A stretch of DNA of 64,000 bases from Holophagales bacterium UBA5066 (GTDB taxonomy: Bacteria; Acidobacteriota; Thermoanaerobaculia; UBA5066), in the NCBI GenBank assembly GCA_002414905.1, contig DIAY01000284.1, positions 1 through 64,000 of the forward strand, in the 5' to 3' direction. Positions 16,490-25,290 of the stretch are shown here, piece after piece. Each line of letters opens with the position of its first letter. The first letter of the stretch is position 1. Under the pieces are notes generated by a model. That model was not told where the DNA came from. It did no database searches and saw only the letters and a program-made list of their open reading frames with translations. The translations under genes were made by a program, and so were the position numbers.

Positions 16490-18433
16490 GTGCTCTACCG
16501 GCTCGATCGCGTCCACAAGGGATTCGGCACCAAAACCGTCCTCGCGGGCGCCACGTGGCAGCACGACCCGGGCCGGGTCGCCGGCCTCGTCGGCCGGAAC
16601 GGAGCGGGGAAGTCGACGCTGCTTCGAATCGTCCAGGGGCTCGTCGAGCCCGACGCGGGGCGTGTGATCCGGGCCGGAGGAACGACCTTCGCCTCGCTCG
16701 AGCAGGCCGTCGAGCCGGAGGGAGACGAGCCGCTGCGCGAGTTCGTCGCCCGGGCCCAGGAGGGCCTGCGGGGTCTCGAGGCGGAGATGCGCCGTCTCGA
16801 GGAAGCGATCGCCGCCCTCTCCTCCTCCGGGACCGCAGGAGCGGTCGAACCGCTCCTGGCCGAGCACGACGCCGCACGCGAACGTTTCGAGCGAAACGGC
16901 GGGTATGAGGCCGACGCGCGCGTCGAGCGCATTCTCCTGGGCGTCGGCCTTGCGCGGGAGACCTGGGACCGCCCCGTCGGCGAGCTCTCGGGGGGGCAGA
17001 AGCATCGCGCGCAGATGGCGCGACTGCTGCTGGGCGACGCCTCCGTGCTCCTGCTCGACGAGCCGACGAACCACCTGGACCTGGCAGGGCTCGAGTTCCT
17101 CGAGACCTGGCTCGTGGAGAGGAAGGGTACGGTCGCGCAGGCGGCGCTCGTCGTCTCGCACGACCGGCAGTTCCTGAATTCCGTCGCCGACCGGATCGTG
17201 GAAGTTACGCACGGGGTCCTCGAGGATTATCCGGGCGACTACGACGCCTACCGGAAGCTCAAGGCCGAGCGGGACCGGGTTCGGGCGAAGGCCGCCGAGG
17301 AGCAGAAGAAGCTCGTCGAGCGGACCGAGGATTTCATCCGGAGAAACATCGCGGGGCAGAAGACGAAGCAGGCCCAGGCCCGGCGGAAGATGCTCGCGAA
17401 GCTGGAACGCGTGGAGGCGCCCCGGGAGGACGCCAACGAAGTGACCTTCCGGTTCGAGGAGGCGCGGTCCTCGGGTGACCGCGTCCTCGAGCTCAGGGGG
17501 CTGGTTCCGGGCTACGCCGAGACGGGACCGCTCCTCTCGCCCGTCTCCTTTCTCCTTCGCCGCGGCGAGCGGGTCGCGCTCTGGGGGCCGAACGGCTGCG
17601 GAAAGACGACGCTCCTGAAGACCATCGCCCGTCTCCTCCCGCCGCTCGGCGGGAGCGCCGTCCCGGGAACGGGGGTCCTGGTCGGCTACTACGACCAGGA
17701 GATGCGCGACCTTCCGCCCTCCTGGACGGTCCTCGACGTCGTCCGCGACCTCGATCCGTCCCTCCTCGATGGCGAGGCACGGGACTTCCTGGCCCTCTTC
17801 GACTTCCGCGGAGACGAGGTGGAGCAGAGGGTCGGGACCCTCTCGGGTGGCGAGAAGGGCCGCCTGTCCCTGGCTCGTATCGTCTTCAGCGGCGCGAACC
17901 TCCTCCTGCTCGACGAACCGACGAACCATCTCGACCTCGACTCGCGAGAGCGTCTCGAGGAGGCTCTTCTGGAGTTCGAAGGGACGATCGTTTTCGTGTC
18001 GCACGACCGCTGGTTCGTCGACCGGATCGCGACCCACGTCCTTGAGATCCAGGGGCGCGAGGCGTCGCTCTGGCCCGGGGGCTTCACCGAGCTCTGGCGG
18101 CGGCAGGCGGCGGAGAGAGGCGGGGCAGAGCCTCCGCCGAAGGAGGTTTCAGCCGGGTCGGGACCGAGGGCTGCCCGTCGGCCGGACCGACAGGCGGACC
18201 GGATGCGCGCGAAGGCCCGTCGCGAGGTGGAGGCTCTCGAGGAGGAGGTCTTCCGCCTCGAGGAGCGGGTCCGGGAGATCGACGACGCCCTCGCCGATCC
18301 CGCCACCTGGAGGGACGGCCCGCGCACCCGCGAGCTGACCCTTTCCCGTGACGACGCGAGAAAGACTCTCGACGCGCGGTACGCGACCTGGGAAGAGGCG
18401 GTACGAAAGCAGGAACTGGAGATCCCGGCGTGA
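16490..18433 (+). CDS. ABC-F family ATP-binding protein
   Basis: This 647-residue soluble protein has two ABC ATPase domains: Walker A GRNGAGKST and GPNGCGKTT, and signatures LSGGQKHRAQ and LSGGEKGRLS. The inter-domain linker is long and charged, and a coiled C-terminal extension (about 560-645) follows. No membrane segments are seen. The layout is that of Uup/YheS/EttA-type ABC-F proteins, which act on the ribosome rather than as transporters. The start is GTG 16490. The stop overlaps the cinA start (GTGA). Exact subfamily is undetermined. Confidence 0.92.
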   Translation: MLYRLDRVHKGFGTKTVLAGATWQHDPGRVAGLVGRNGAGKSTLLRIVQGLVEPDAGRVIRAGGTTFASLEQAVEPEGDEPLREFVARAQEGLRGLEAEMRRLEEAIAALSSSGTAGAVEPLLAEHDAARERFERNGGYEADARVERILLGVGLARETWDRPVGELSGGQKHRAQMARLLLGDASVLLLDEPTNHLDLAGLEFLETWLVERKGTVAQAALVVSHDRQFLNSVADRIVEVTHGVLEDYPGDYDAYRKLKAERDRVRAKAAEEQKKLVERTEDFIRRNIAGQKTKQAQARRKMLAKLERVEAPREDANEVTFRFEEARSSGDRVLELRGLVPGYAETGPLLSPVSFLLRRGERVALWGPNGCGKTTLLKTIARLLPPLGGSAVPGTGVLVGYYDQEMRDLPPSWTVLDVVRDLDPSLLDGEARDFLALFDFRGDEVEQRVGTLSGGEKGRLSLARIVFSGANLLLLDEPTNHLDLDSRERLEEALLEFEGTIVFVSHDRWFVDRIATHVLEIQGREASLWPGGFTELWRRQAAERGGAEPPPKEVSAGSGPRAARRPDRQADRMRAKARREVEALEEEVFRLEERVREIDDALADPATWRDGPRTRELTLSRDDARKTLDARYATWEEAVRKQELEIPA

Positions 18434-19689
18434 CCCGGAACGCCTCGATTCTCGCGGTGGGAAGTGAGCTCCTCGGGACGACCCGTCTCGATACGAACTC
18501 CCTCTTCCTGACCGGTGAGCTGGAGGCGATCGGATATCGCGTCGTGAGGAAGGCGTGCGTGGGTGACGGCTGGAGAGACCTCGTCACCGAGCTCTCCTTC
18601 GCGCTCTCCCGCGCCCCGTGCCTCTGCGTCACTGGCGGGCTCGGACCGACGGAGGACGACCGGACGAAGGAAGCCGTGGCGGCGCTGCTCGGGCTCAGGC
18701 TCGTCCGCGACGAGGAGATCCTCGATTGGCTGAAGAAGCGCTTCCGGAAGCGCGGACGCGAGATGCCCGAGGTGAACGCCAAGCAGGCCGACGTCATCGA
18801 GGGGGCCGTCGTGCTCTCGAACCGGCGGGGGACGGCGCCCGGCTACCTGATCGAGTCGGACGGGAAGACGATCGTCCTGCTCCCCGGCGTGCCGTGGGAG
18901 ATGAAAGCCCTGTTCACCGAGTCCGTCGTCCCGCACCTGACCTCCGGAGGAGCGCCGTCCGGTATCCACAGGCGTGTCCTGAAGGTCGTCGGGCTGGGCG
19001 AGAGCGCCGTCGAGGAGCTCGTCCGTCCCGTCTACGAGGCGCACCGGGATCACGAGGTCACGATCCTCGCTTCGGGCCCGGGCGAGGTCCAGCTCCACGT
19101 CTCCGCACGGGGGACCCCGGGGGAGGCGCAGAAGGAGCTCGACATCCTGGAGGCGGATTTCCGGTCGGCTGTCGGTCCGGCCCTCTTCGGACGGGACGAC
19201 GAGACGCTGGAAGGGGTCGTCGGCAACCTCCTGAAGAACAGGGGCCTGACCATGGCCGTTGCGGAGTCGTGCACCGGGGGCATGGTCGCCTCGCGCATCA
19301 CCGAGATCGCCGGTTCGTCCGCATACTTCCTCGGAGGCGCCGTCACCTACGCGGACGGCGCGAAGATCGAAGTCCTCGGCGTCTCGACCGCGACGCTCGA
19401 GTCGCACGGCGCGGTCTCGGAGGAGGTCGCGCGGGAGATGGCCGCCGGGGTGCGTCGACGCCTGGGCGCCTCCGTCGGCCTCGGGGTCACGGGGGTTGCG
19501 GGACCCGGAGGAGGAACGCCCGAAAAGCCCGTCGGCACCGTTCACCTCGCAATCGACGCCGCGGACGGTACACGGCGGCACGAGCGGCTCGTCCTGCCGG
19601 GCGATCGCAGCATGGTGCGCCGGTGGACGACGTCGGCCGCGCTCGCGCTGATCCGCGGCTGGCTCACGGAAAGGGGAGGGATCCATTGA
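18430..19689 (+). CDS. cinA: CinA family nicotinamide-nucleotide amidohydrolase
   Basis: The 419-residue two-domain protein has an N-terminal MoCF-like (COG1058) domain (ILAVGSELL, VTGGLGPTEDD) and a C-terminal NMN deamidase (PncC) domain (AVAESCTGGMVASRITEI, GVTGVAGPGG). The latter recycles NMN to NaMN in the pyridine nucleotide cycle. Length matches CinA (400-420 aa). GTG 18430 overlaps the ABC-F stop. Its own stop overlaps the gpsA start, making a translationally coupled ABC-F/cinA/gpsA set. Confidence 0.93.
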   Translation: MTRNASILAVGSELLGTTRLDTNSLFLTGELEAIGYRVVRKACVGDGWRDLVTELSFALSRAPCLCVTGGLGPTEDDRTKEAVAALLGLRLVRDEEILDWLKKRFRKRGREMPEVNAKQADVIEGAVVLSNRRGTAPGYLIESDGKTIVLLPGVPWEMKALFTESVVPHLTSGGAPSGIHRRVLKVVGLGESAVEELVRPVYEAHRDHEVTILASGPGEVQLHVSARGTPGEAQKELDILEADFRSAVGPALFGRDDETLEGVVGNLLKNRGLTMAVAESCTGGMVASRITEIAGSSAYFLGGAVTYADGAKIEVLGVSTATLESHGAVSEEVAREMAAGVRRRLGASVGLGVTGVAGPGGGTPEKPVGTVHLAIDAADGTRRHERLVLPGDRSMVRRWTTSAALALIRGWLTERGGIH

Positions 19690-20687
19690 AGAAGATCGCG
19701 ATCGTCGGGACCGGGGCCTGGGGAACGGCACTGGCGCTCCACGGGGCGAGGGCGGGCCTCGCGGTGAGCCTTCTCGGGTACCGGGCCGATATCGTCGACA
19801 CGATCGCTCGATCGCGTGCCCATCCGTCGCTTCCGGGCGCCGAGCCGCTCCCTGCGCTCGTCGAGCCGACGATGAGTCCCGAGGAGGCGTTCGACGGTGC
19901 CGAGGCGATCCTCTGGTCGGTGTCGGTCCAGTGGACCGCGGGCGAGCTGACGCGCCTCCAGGGCTTCCTGCCCAGCGGCGTGCCCGTCGTCTCCACCTCG
20001 AAGGGGATCGAGATCGGGACCCACCGCCGGACGACCCAGATGATGCGAGACATCCTCGGGCCTGACGTCCCGGTCGCGGTCCTGTCCGGCCCGACCTTCG
20101 CGGTCGAGGTGGCCCGGGGCCTGCCCGCCGCGGCCGTCGTCGCCTGTGCGGACGCCGACACCGCGGCCCGAGTTCAGAAGGGGCTCGCCTCACCGACGTT
20201 TCGTCTCTACCGTTCGACGGACGTCGTCGGCATCGAGATCTCGGGTGCCGCGAAGAACGTCGTGGCGATCGCCGCCGGCATCGTGGACGGCTTGAAGCTC
20301 GGACAGAACACTCGCGCGGCCCTCCTGACTCGGGCTCTCGCGGAGATCCGCCGGCTCGGAACCCGCCTCGGGGGAGTCCCGGAGACGTTCGCGGGGCTGG
20401 CGGGGGTCGGGGACCTCATCCTGACGGCCACGGGCGATCTTTCTCGAAATCGCCGGGTCGGGCTCGCACTCGCCTCGGGCAAGAGTGTCGAAGAAGCGCT
20501 TTCGTCCCTCGGCGGGGAGGTGGCGGAGGGGGTCTCGACAGCCGGTGCGATCGTCGAGCTCAGCCGGAGCCTCGAGGTCGTGATGCCGATCTCCGAGACG
20601 GTGGCGGCGATCCTTTCCGGCGCGTTCGCACCCCGGGAAGCGGTCTCGCGCCTCATGACCCGCCCGCTGCAGGAGGAGGGCAACTGA
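19686..20687 (+). CDS. gpsA: Glycerol-3-phosphate dehydrogenase [NAD(P)+]
   Basis: The 333-residue enzyme reduces dihydroxyacetone phosphate to sn-glycerol 3-phosphate for phospholipid synthesis. The Rossmann motif IVGTGAWGTALA is at the N-terminus. STSKGIE, LSGPTFAVEVA, GAAKNVVAIAAGI (catalytic Lys) and GLAGVGDLILT are all present. The TTG start is well supported by GGGAGG 5-7 bases upstream, and the TTGA overlaps the cinA stop. Length is normal. Confidence 0.95.
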   Translation: MKKIAIVGTGAWGTALALHGARAGLAVSLLGYRADIVDTIARSRAHPSLPGAEPLPALVEPTMSPEEAFDGAEAILWSVSVQWTAGELTRLQGFLPSGVPVVSTSKGIEIGTHRRTTQMMRDILGPDVPVAVLSGPTFAVEVARGLPAAAVVACADADTAARVQKGLASPTFRLYRSTDVVGIEISGAAKNVVAIAAGIVDGLKLGQNTRAALLTRALAEIRRLGTRLGGVPETFAGLAGVGDLILTATGDLSRNRRVGLALASGKSVEEALSSLGGEVAEGVSTAGAIVELSRSLEVVMPISETVAAILSGAFAPREAVSRLMTRPLQEEGN

Positions 20688-20758
20688 GCGGCCGCGCAGT
20701 CCCGGCGGCGGCTCGGGACCACGGGAATCCCGACGACGAACGTCTCCCGCTCTTCGTC

Positions 20759-21748
20759 GTGGCGGACCCCAGGGTCCGCTACGCCCGGGTGGACCGGCCG
20801 GAGGACGAGCCGCCGGCGGTGAGGAGCCTCCTCGACGTCGCCGTTCTGGACATGCACCACGGCTTCGCGAACCTCGGGCACGCCTCGGTCGTCGAGCGGC
20901 TGATGAGGATCGCCCTGGAAGAGAGGCGGCGTGTCGGGGAAGGCGCACCGGGCGTTCGCATCGTCTCTTACGACGTGAGACTCGGCGGCGCGGTACCGTC
21001 CTCGGCGTCGCGTTTCGCCCTCGTCGTCGGCACGGGTGGCCCGGGTTCGCTGGACCCGCGCGAGAACGACGGCGTGTCGCCCTACGCACAGGGGATCCGC
21101 GAGGACCCGTCGTGGGAGGCGCCGCTCTGGCGTTTCTTCGACGCCGTCCGCGGGAACCCGTCCTGCGCGCTCCTCGGCATCTGTCACACCTTCGGGCTTC
21201 TCGCCCGCTGGGCAGAATTCGGCGAAGCCGTCCCGCGCTCTGCGCAGAAGGGCAAGAGCGCGGGAGTCGTCACGAACCTTCTGACCGATGCGGCGCGGCA
21301 GCATGCATGGTTTGGAGGGCTCTACCACGCGAGCTCGGGCGGGCGGATCCAGGTTCTCGACAGCCGGCTTTTCGACATCCTCCCGACGGGGAAGGCCGGT
21401 CCCGACGTCCTCGCGTACGAGGCGACCAACGACGGCGTGCGTGGAGAGGCGATCACGATGGCCGAGGTGGAACGCTTCGCCGACGGGCATCCCCGGATCT
21501 GGGCAGTGAACCACCACCCGGAGATCGGCGATGCCGGAGAGCAGAGGGCCCGGCTCCTCAGGATCGCCGCCTCCCGCCAGCTCAGTGAGGCGTGGCTCGG
21601 CGAGAGGCTTCAGGCGCTCGAGGCGTGGACGGCGTCCGAGGCCGCCGAGAGACGGCTCCAGATCACCACGTCGTACACGTTCGAGGAGCCGGTGCGTACG
21701 ATCCTGTCGCGGGCGCTTGGTGCCCGGCGCGATGCCCGGCCTTCCTGA
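20759..21748 (+). CDS. Class I glutamine amidotransferase-like protein
   Basis: This protein of at least 329 residues has the GATase1 triad: nucleophile Cys142 in LLGICHTFGLLAR, then His253 and Glu255 in AVNHHPEIGD, plus an oxyanion-type GTGGPGSLDP loop. It is longer than plain GATase domains, with an unusual C-terminal helix-rich extension; the acceptor reaction is unknown. The conservative start is GTG 20759. However, the frame is open upstream with protein-like residues (RLPLFVV) and reaches CTG 20684. That CTG overlaps the gpsA stop (CTGA) and sits five bases behind AGGAGGAGGG, so the true start may be that CTG. It converges on the His-rich gene. Confidence 0.75.
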   Translation: MADPRVRYARVDRPEDEPPAVRSLLDVAVLDMHHGFANLGHASVVERLMRIALEERRRVGEGAPGVRIVSYDVRLGGAVPSSASRFALVVGTGGPGSLDPRENDGVSPYAQGIREDPSWEAPLWRFFDAVRGNPSCALLGICHTFGLLARWAEFGEAVPRSAQKGKSAGVVTNLLTDAARQHAWFGGLYHASSGGRIQVLDSRLFDILPTGKAGPDVLAYEATNDGVRGEAITMAEVERFADGHPRIWAVNHHPEIGDAGEQRARLLRIAASRQLSEAWLGERLQALEAWTASEAAERRLQITTSYTFEEPVRTILSRALGARRDARPS

Positions 21749-21757
21749 GCGCCGGCG

Positions 21758-22069
21758 TCAGATCGTGCCGTGGAGATCGCAATGATCCCCGTGGAGATGA
21801 TGGAGGGCGCCATCGACGAGGTAATCGACGTGGTCGCCGTGCGGAACGGCGGGGTGCCCACAGCCCGGGTGGTGCCTGGCCGCGCACTCGACGGGCGCGC
21901 AGGCGGCAGGGCGACCCCGGTCCACCTCGAGGACGTGCTCCTCAACGCCCGGATCGCCGGGGGAGTGGAGTTGCCCGTCGTGGAGATAATCGGCGTGATC
22001 GCCATGCCGAACGGCTCGATGACCACAGCCCGGCCCGTGAATGTGGGTGTGGTCGTCCGGGTGCTCCAC
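21758..22069 (-). CDS. His-rich metal-binding protein with internal duplication
   Basis: This 103-residue protein has roughly 20 His. It is made of two similar halves (about 11-39 and 66-95), each containing GCGH, then AV, HGDH, DYL and DG. Such CGH/HGDH proteins are seen next to zinc or metal transport genes in several bacteria, but their function is not established; metal buffering or delivery is likely. GTG 22069 is preceded by GAGGAGGA at good spacing. It is transcribed away from znuA with a 71-bp gap. The open frame on the plus strand across it is a shadow. Confidence 0.78.
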   Translation of the reverse strand: MEHPDDHTHIHGPGCGHRAVRHGDHADYLHDGQLHSPGDPGVEEHVLEVDRGRPAACAPVECAARHHPGCGHPAVPHGDHVDYLVDGALHHLHGDHCDLHGTI

Positions 22070-22140
22070 GGTGTTTCGTCCTCCTCGGGCGAGAGCATGG
22101 TCCGTCACGGCTCCCGGGGTCAAGTCGCGGCGGTGTCGTC

Positions 22141-23130
22141 GTGACACGGTGGCCGTTGCGGTGCGCTGCCGCGTCCGTGCTTCTCCTCGTCGCACTCTCG
22201 GGCTGCCGGAGGGGGGGGGCGCCCCTCCCGGAGGGACGGCCCGTTGCCGTCGCGACGATCGCGCCCCTGGGAGATTTTCTTCGAAGCGTCGCCGGCCCCG
22301 ACTGGACGGTGCGGACCGTAATCCCCCCCGGGACTTCTCCCCACGTCTTCGAGCCGGAGCCGTCCGATCTCAGAAAGCTCGTCGGCGCGAGGGTCGTCGT
22401 CGTGGCGGGGGCGGGATACGACGACTGGATGCGGAGGATCCTCGCGGCGTGCGCTTCGGCGGCGCGCGTCCACGATGCGGCGGCCTCTCTGGGCATCGGA
22501 CCCGACGCGCACGAAGGGCACGACCACGCCCCGCTCGAAAGCCACACGGGCGACGCGCATCCCGAAGAGGAGGGGCAGGACGGCCACGCGCACGGTGTCC
22601 TCGGAGAGGACCCCCACTGGTGGCTCTCGCCAGTCCTTGCGGCCAGGAGCCTCGGACCGATCGCCGAAGCGCTCGCCGCCGTCGACCCCATTCACGCCGA
22701 CGACTATCGACGGCGCGCCCGGGAGACGGCCCGCGCGTACCTGGACCTCGACGCCGAGCTGGCCGCCACGCTGGCACCGCTGCGGGGGAAGCGCTTCGTG
22801 TCGGCCCACCGGGCGTGGGTCTACTTCGCGGACCGATACGGCCTCGTCGAAGCCGCCTCCATCGAACCGGTCCCGGGCCGCGAGCCCTCTCCGCGGGAGC
22901 TCAGGGCCCTCGTCGAGGAAGGACGCCGCGGCGGCCTCGGCCGGCTCTTCACCGAGCCGCAGTTCCCTCCGGCGGCGGCGCGGGTCGTCGCGCGCGAGGC
23001 GGGGCTCGCCCTGACGCTCGTAGACCCGATCGGCGGCGTCGCGGGGCGGGAGACGTATCCTGCGCTGATGCGCTTCAACGCCGCCGCGTTCCGCCGCGGC
23101 CTGCTTCATGCGACCGGAGGGCCCGAGTGA
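22141..23130 (+). CDS. znuA: Zinc ABC transporter substrate-binding lipoprotein
   Basis: This 329-residue cluster A-I solute-binding protein has a lipoprotein signal (LLLVALSGC, Cys at about residue 20). Zn ligands are expected in GTSPHVFEP and SAHRAW. A His/Asp/Glu-rich loop lies between them (HEGHDHAPLESH to GHAHG), typical of zinc-specific ZnuA. It captures Zn2+ in the periplasm for ZnuBC. GTG 22141 sits directly before the signal peptide. The stop overlaps the znuC start (GTGA). Confidence 0.92.
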   Translation: MTRWPLRCAAASVLLLVALSGCRRGGAPLPEGRPVAVATIAPLGDFLRSVAGPDWTVRTVIPPGTSPHVFEPEPSDLRKLVGARVVVVAGAGYDDWMRRILAACASAARVHDAAASLGIGPDAHEGHDHAPLESHTGDAHPEEEGQDGHAHGVLGEDPHWWLSPVLAARSLGPIAEALAAVDPIHADDYRRRARETARAYLDLDAELAATLAPLRGKRFVSAHRAWVYFADRYGLVEAASIEPVPGREPSPRELRALVEEGRRGGLGRLFTEPQFPPAAARVVAREAGLALTLVDPIGGVAGRETYPALMRFNAAAFRRGLLHATGGPE

Positions 23131-23786
23131 GCGTGGCCGTCCGCTTCGAGGACGTCACCGTCTCGTTCAACGGGCGAAGGGCGGTCTCCTCGGTTTCCTT
23201 CACGATCCCGGCCGGGAAGCGGACCGCGCTGGTCGGCCCGAACGGCGGCGGGAAGACGACGCTCGCGCGGGTCCTCCTGGGCCTGCTGGAGCCGGAGAGC
23301 GGGCGCGTCACATTCCTCGACGAGGCGGGCCGCGAGCTGCCGCGACCGCGCGTCGGCTACCTGCCGCAGAGGTCCACCCTCTCGCCCCAGGCGCCCGTGA
23401 CGGGGCTCGACCTCGTCGGTCTGGCCCTCTCTCCGGGACCGGGCTTCGGGATGTCCCGCGCCGTCGAGGCGGAGGCGCGGCGCGCCCTCTCGCGGGCCGG
23501 CCTCGCCGAGGAGCTCGCCACGCGCCCCGTCGGCCGGCTCTCGGGCGGGCAGAGGCAGAGAGTGCTCCTGGCCCGCGCCATCGCAGGAACCCCCGCGATC
23601 CTCCTCCTCGACGAGCCCGACACCGCCCTCGACGCGGAGGGGATGAAGACACTCCGCCGGCTCACGGCGGAGGAGGTGGCCGCGGGCAGGACGATCGTCT
23701 TCGTCACCCACGACAGTGACGCGATGGGGGGCGCCGATGCCGTCTTCCGGATCGACGGTCGCGTCTTCGAGGAGACCCGGTCGTGA
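23127..23786 (+). CDS. znuC: Zinc ABC transporter ATP-binding protein
   Basis: This 219-residue ATPase has Walker A GPNGGGKTT, the Q-loop in VGYLPQRS, signature LSGGQRQR, Walker B ILLLDEPD and the H-loop VTHD. It energises metal uptake together with ZnuA and ZnuB. GTG 23127 overlaps the znuA stop and its own stop overlaps znuB. A short member of the family, but all motifs are complete. Confidence 0.92.
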   Translation: MSVAVRFEDVTVSFNGRRAVSSVSFTIPAGKRTALVGPNGGGKTTLARVLLGLLEPESGRVTFLDEAGRELPRPRVGYLPQRSTLSPQAPVTGLDLVGLALSPGPGFGMSRAVEAEARRALSRAGLAEELATRPVGRLSGGQRQRVLLARAIAGTPAILLLDEPDTALDAEGMKTLRRLTAEEVAAGRTIVFVTHDSDAMGGADAVFRIDGRVFEETRS

Positions 23787-24589
23787 TCGAGTTCTTCGCG
23801 TTTCCGTTCTTCCAGCGGGCCCTCGCCGCGGGATTCATCGTCGCCGTGGTCTGCGGGGCGCTCTCGTTCTTCGTGATCCTGCGTCGTCTCGCATTCGTCG
23901 GTTCAGGGGTCTCCCACGGGGCTTTCGGCGGCGTGGCCCTCGCGGCGCTCGTGGGGGCGCCTCCGGGTCTCGGAGCGCTCGTCGCCGCGCTCGCGGTGGC
24001 TCTCGCGACCGCGAAGGCCTCCGACGACGGAGAGTTGACCGAGGACACGGCCGTCGGGGTCTTTACCGTGGCGGCGATGGCGGTCGGCGTGGTGGCAATC
24101 AGCTTCCTGAAGACGAACGTGGACCTCTTCGGGCTGATGTTCGGGAACATCCTGACCGTCGATCCGAAGGACCTGCTGGCGCTCGGTGCCGCCTCCCTCC
24201 TCGTCCTGACCCTCCTGACGCTCTACTTCCGGCCGCTCCTCCTCGCCTCCATCGACGAAGACGGCGCGTTCGCCGCGGGCGTGAACGTGACCCGGATGCG
24301 TCTCCTCGTCCTCGTCCTCCTCGCGCTGACCGTCGTGGTCGCGTTGAAGGTCGTCGGCATCCTGCTGGTCTCGGCGCTGCTCGTCCTTCCCGGCGCCGTC
24401 GCACGGACTCTCGCCTCGCGCTGGCCGGGGTTCCTCCTCGGCTCCATGGGCGCGTCGCTCGTGATGGTCCTCGGCGGGCTCCTCCTCTCCATCGCCCTCG
24501 ACATCCCGTCGGGAGCCGCGATCATCCTGACCGGAACGCTCCTCTTCCTGGGGGGCGTGGCGGCGGGACGGCTGCGGCGCAGGACGTGA
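23783..24589 (+). CDS. znuB: Zinc ABC transporter permease
   Basis: This 268-residue integral membrane protein of the ABC-3 family has about eight hydrophobic segments. It carries family motifs such as LAFVGSGVSHGAFGGVALA near the N-terminus and KVVGILLVSALLVLPGAVA towards the C-terminus. GTG 23783 overlaps the znuC stop. The downstream LolD-like ATPase starts by the same GTGA overlap, so transcription probably continues. Confidence 0.92.
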   Translation: MIEFFAFPFFQRALAAGFIVAVVCGALSFFVILRRLAFVGSGVSHGAFGGVALAALVGAPPGLGALVAALAVALATAKASDDGELTEDTAVGVFTVAAMAVGVVAISFLKTNVDLFGLMFGNILTVDPKDLLALGAASLLVLTLLTLYFRPLLLASIDEDGAFAAGVNVTRMRLLVLVLLALTVVVALKVVGILLVSALLVLPGAVARTLASRWPGFLLGSMGASLVMVLGGLLLSIALDIPSGAAIILTGTLLFLGGVAAGRLRRRT

Positions 24590-25290
24590 GCGTGCCTCTG
24601 CTGTCCGCCGGGGGACTCACGCGGATCTACGCGTCGGGCGGAGAGCGCGTCGTCGGGGTCCGCGAAGCGACGCTCTCGATGGCGCCGGGCGAGCTCGCCG
24701 TTCTGGCGGGGCCCTCGGGGAGCGGCAAGACGACCCTGCTGAACCTCCTGGGTCTGCTCGACCGGCCGGATGCGGGGCGCCTGGAGCTCCTCGGCGAGGA
24801 CGTCTCGACTCTCGACGACCGCGGGCGCGCGCGTCTGCGGCGGGAGAAGCTCGGCTTCGTCTTCCAGTCGCACCAGCTCGTACCGGTCCTCTCAGCCGAG
24901 GAGAACGTGGCGCTCGCGCTCTGGATCCGCGACCTCCCGGAGGAGACCTGCCGAACCCGGGCGCGCGCGGCTCTCGCGGCGGTCGGCCTCTCCGGGATGG
25001 AGGGGCGCCGCCCCGACGCGTTGTCGGGCGGGCAGCGTCAGCGCGTGGCCGTGGCGCGGGCGATCGTCGGCGAGCCGGCGCTCGTCCTGGCCGACGAGCC
25101 GACCGCGTCGCTCGACTCCGAGACGGCCGCACGCCTCCTCGACCTCTTCGACGCGCTCCACGCGGAGAAGGGAATCGCGTTCCTCTTCTCGAGTCACGAC
25201 CCGCGGATCGTCGAACGTGTTCCGCGTCAGATCCGCCTCGTCGACGGCCTCATCGTCTCCGACGAACGGACGGGGGGAGGACCTTCGTGA
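24586..25290 (+). CDS. LolD/MacB-type ABC ATPase
   Basis: This 234-residue ATPase belongs to the lipoprotein-release/macrolide-export branch: Walker A GPSGSGKTT, the family-specific LGFVFQSHQLVPVLSAEENV, signature LSGGQRQRVAVARAI, Walker B LADEPTASLD and FSSHD. It pairs with the FtsX-like permease immediately downstream (GTGA overlap). The start GTG 24586 overlaps znuB. Substrate is undetermined; a LolA-like partner follows. Confidence 0.9.
   Translation: MSVPLLSAGGLTRIYASGGERVVGVREATLSMAPGELAVLAGPSGSGKTTLLNLLGLLDRPDAGRLELLGEDVSTLDDRGRARLRREKLGFVFQSHQLVPVLSAEENVALALWIRDLPEETCRTRARAALAAVGLSGMEGRRPDALSGGQRQRVAVARAIVGEPALVLADEPTASLDSETAARLLDLFDALHAEKGIAFLFSSHDPRIVERVPRQIRLVDGLIVSDERTGGGPS

Noticed and set aside
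21770..22144. Plus-strand frame opposite the His-rich gene
   Set aside because: The minus-strand reading has a strong Shine-Dalgarno, a duplicated metal-binding block and a recognisable family pattern; the plus-strand reading has none.
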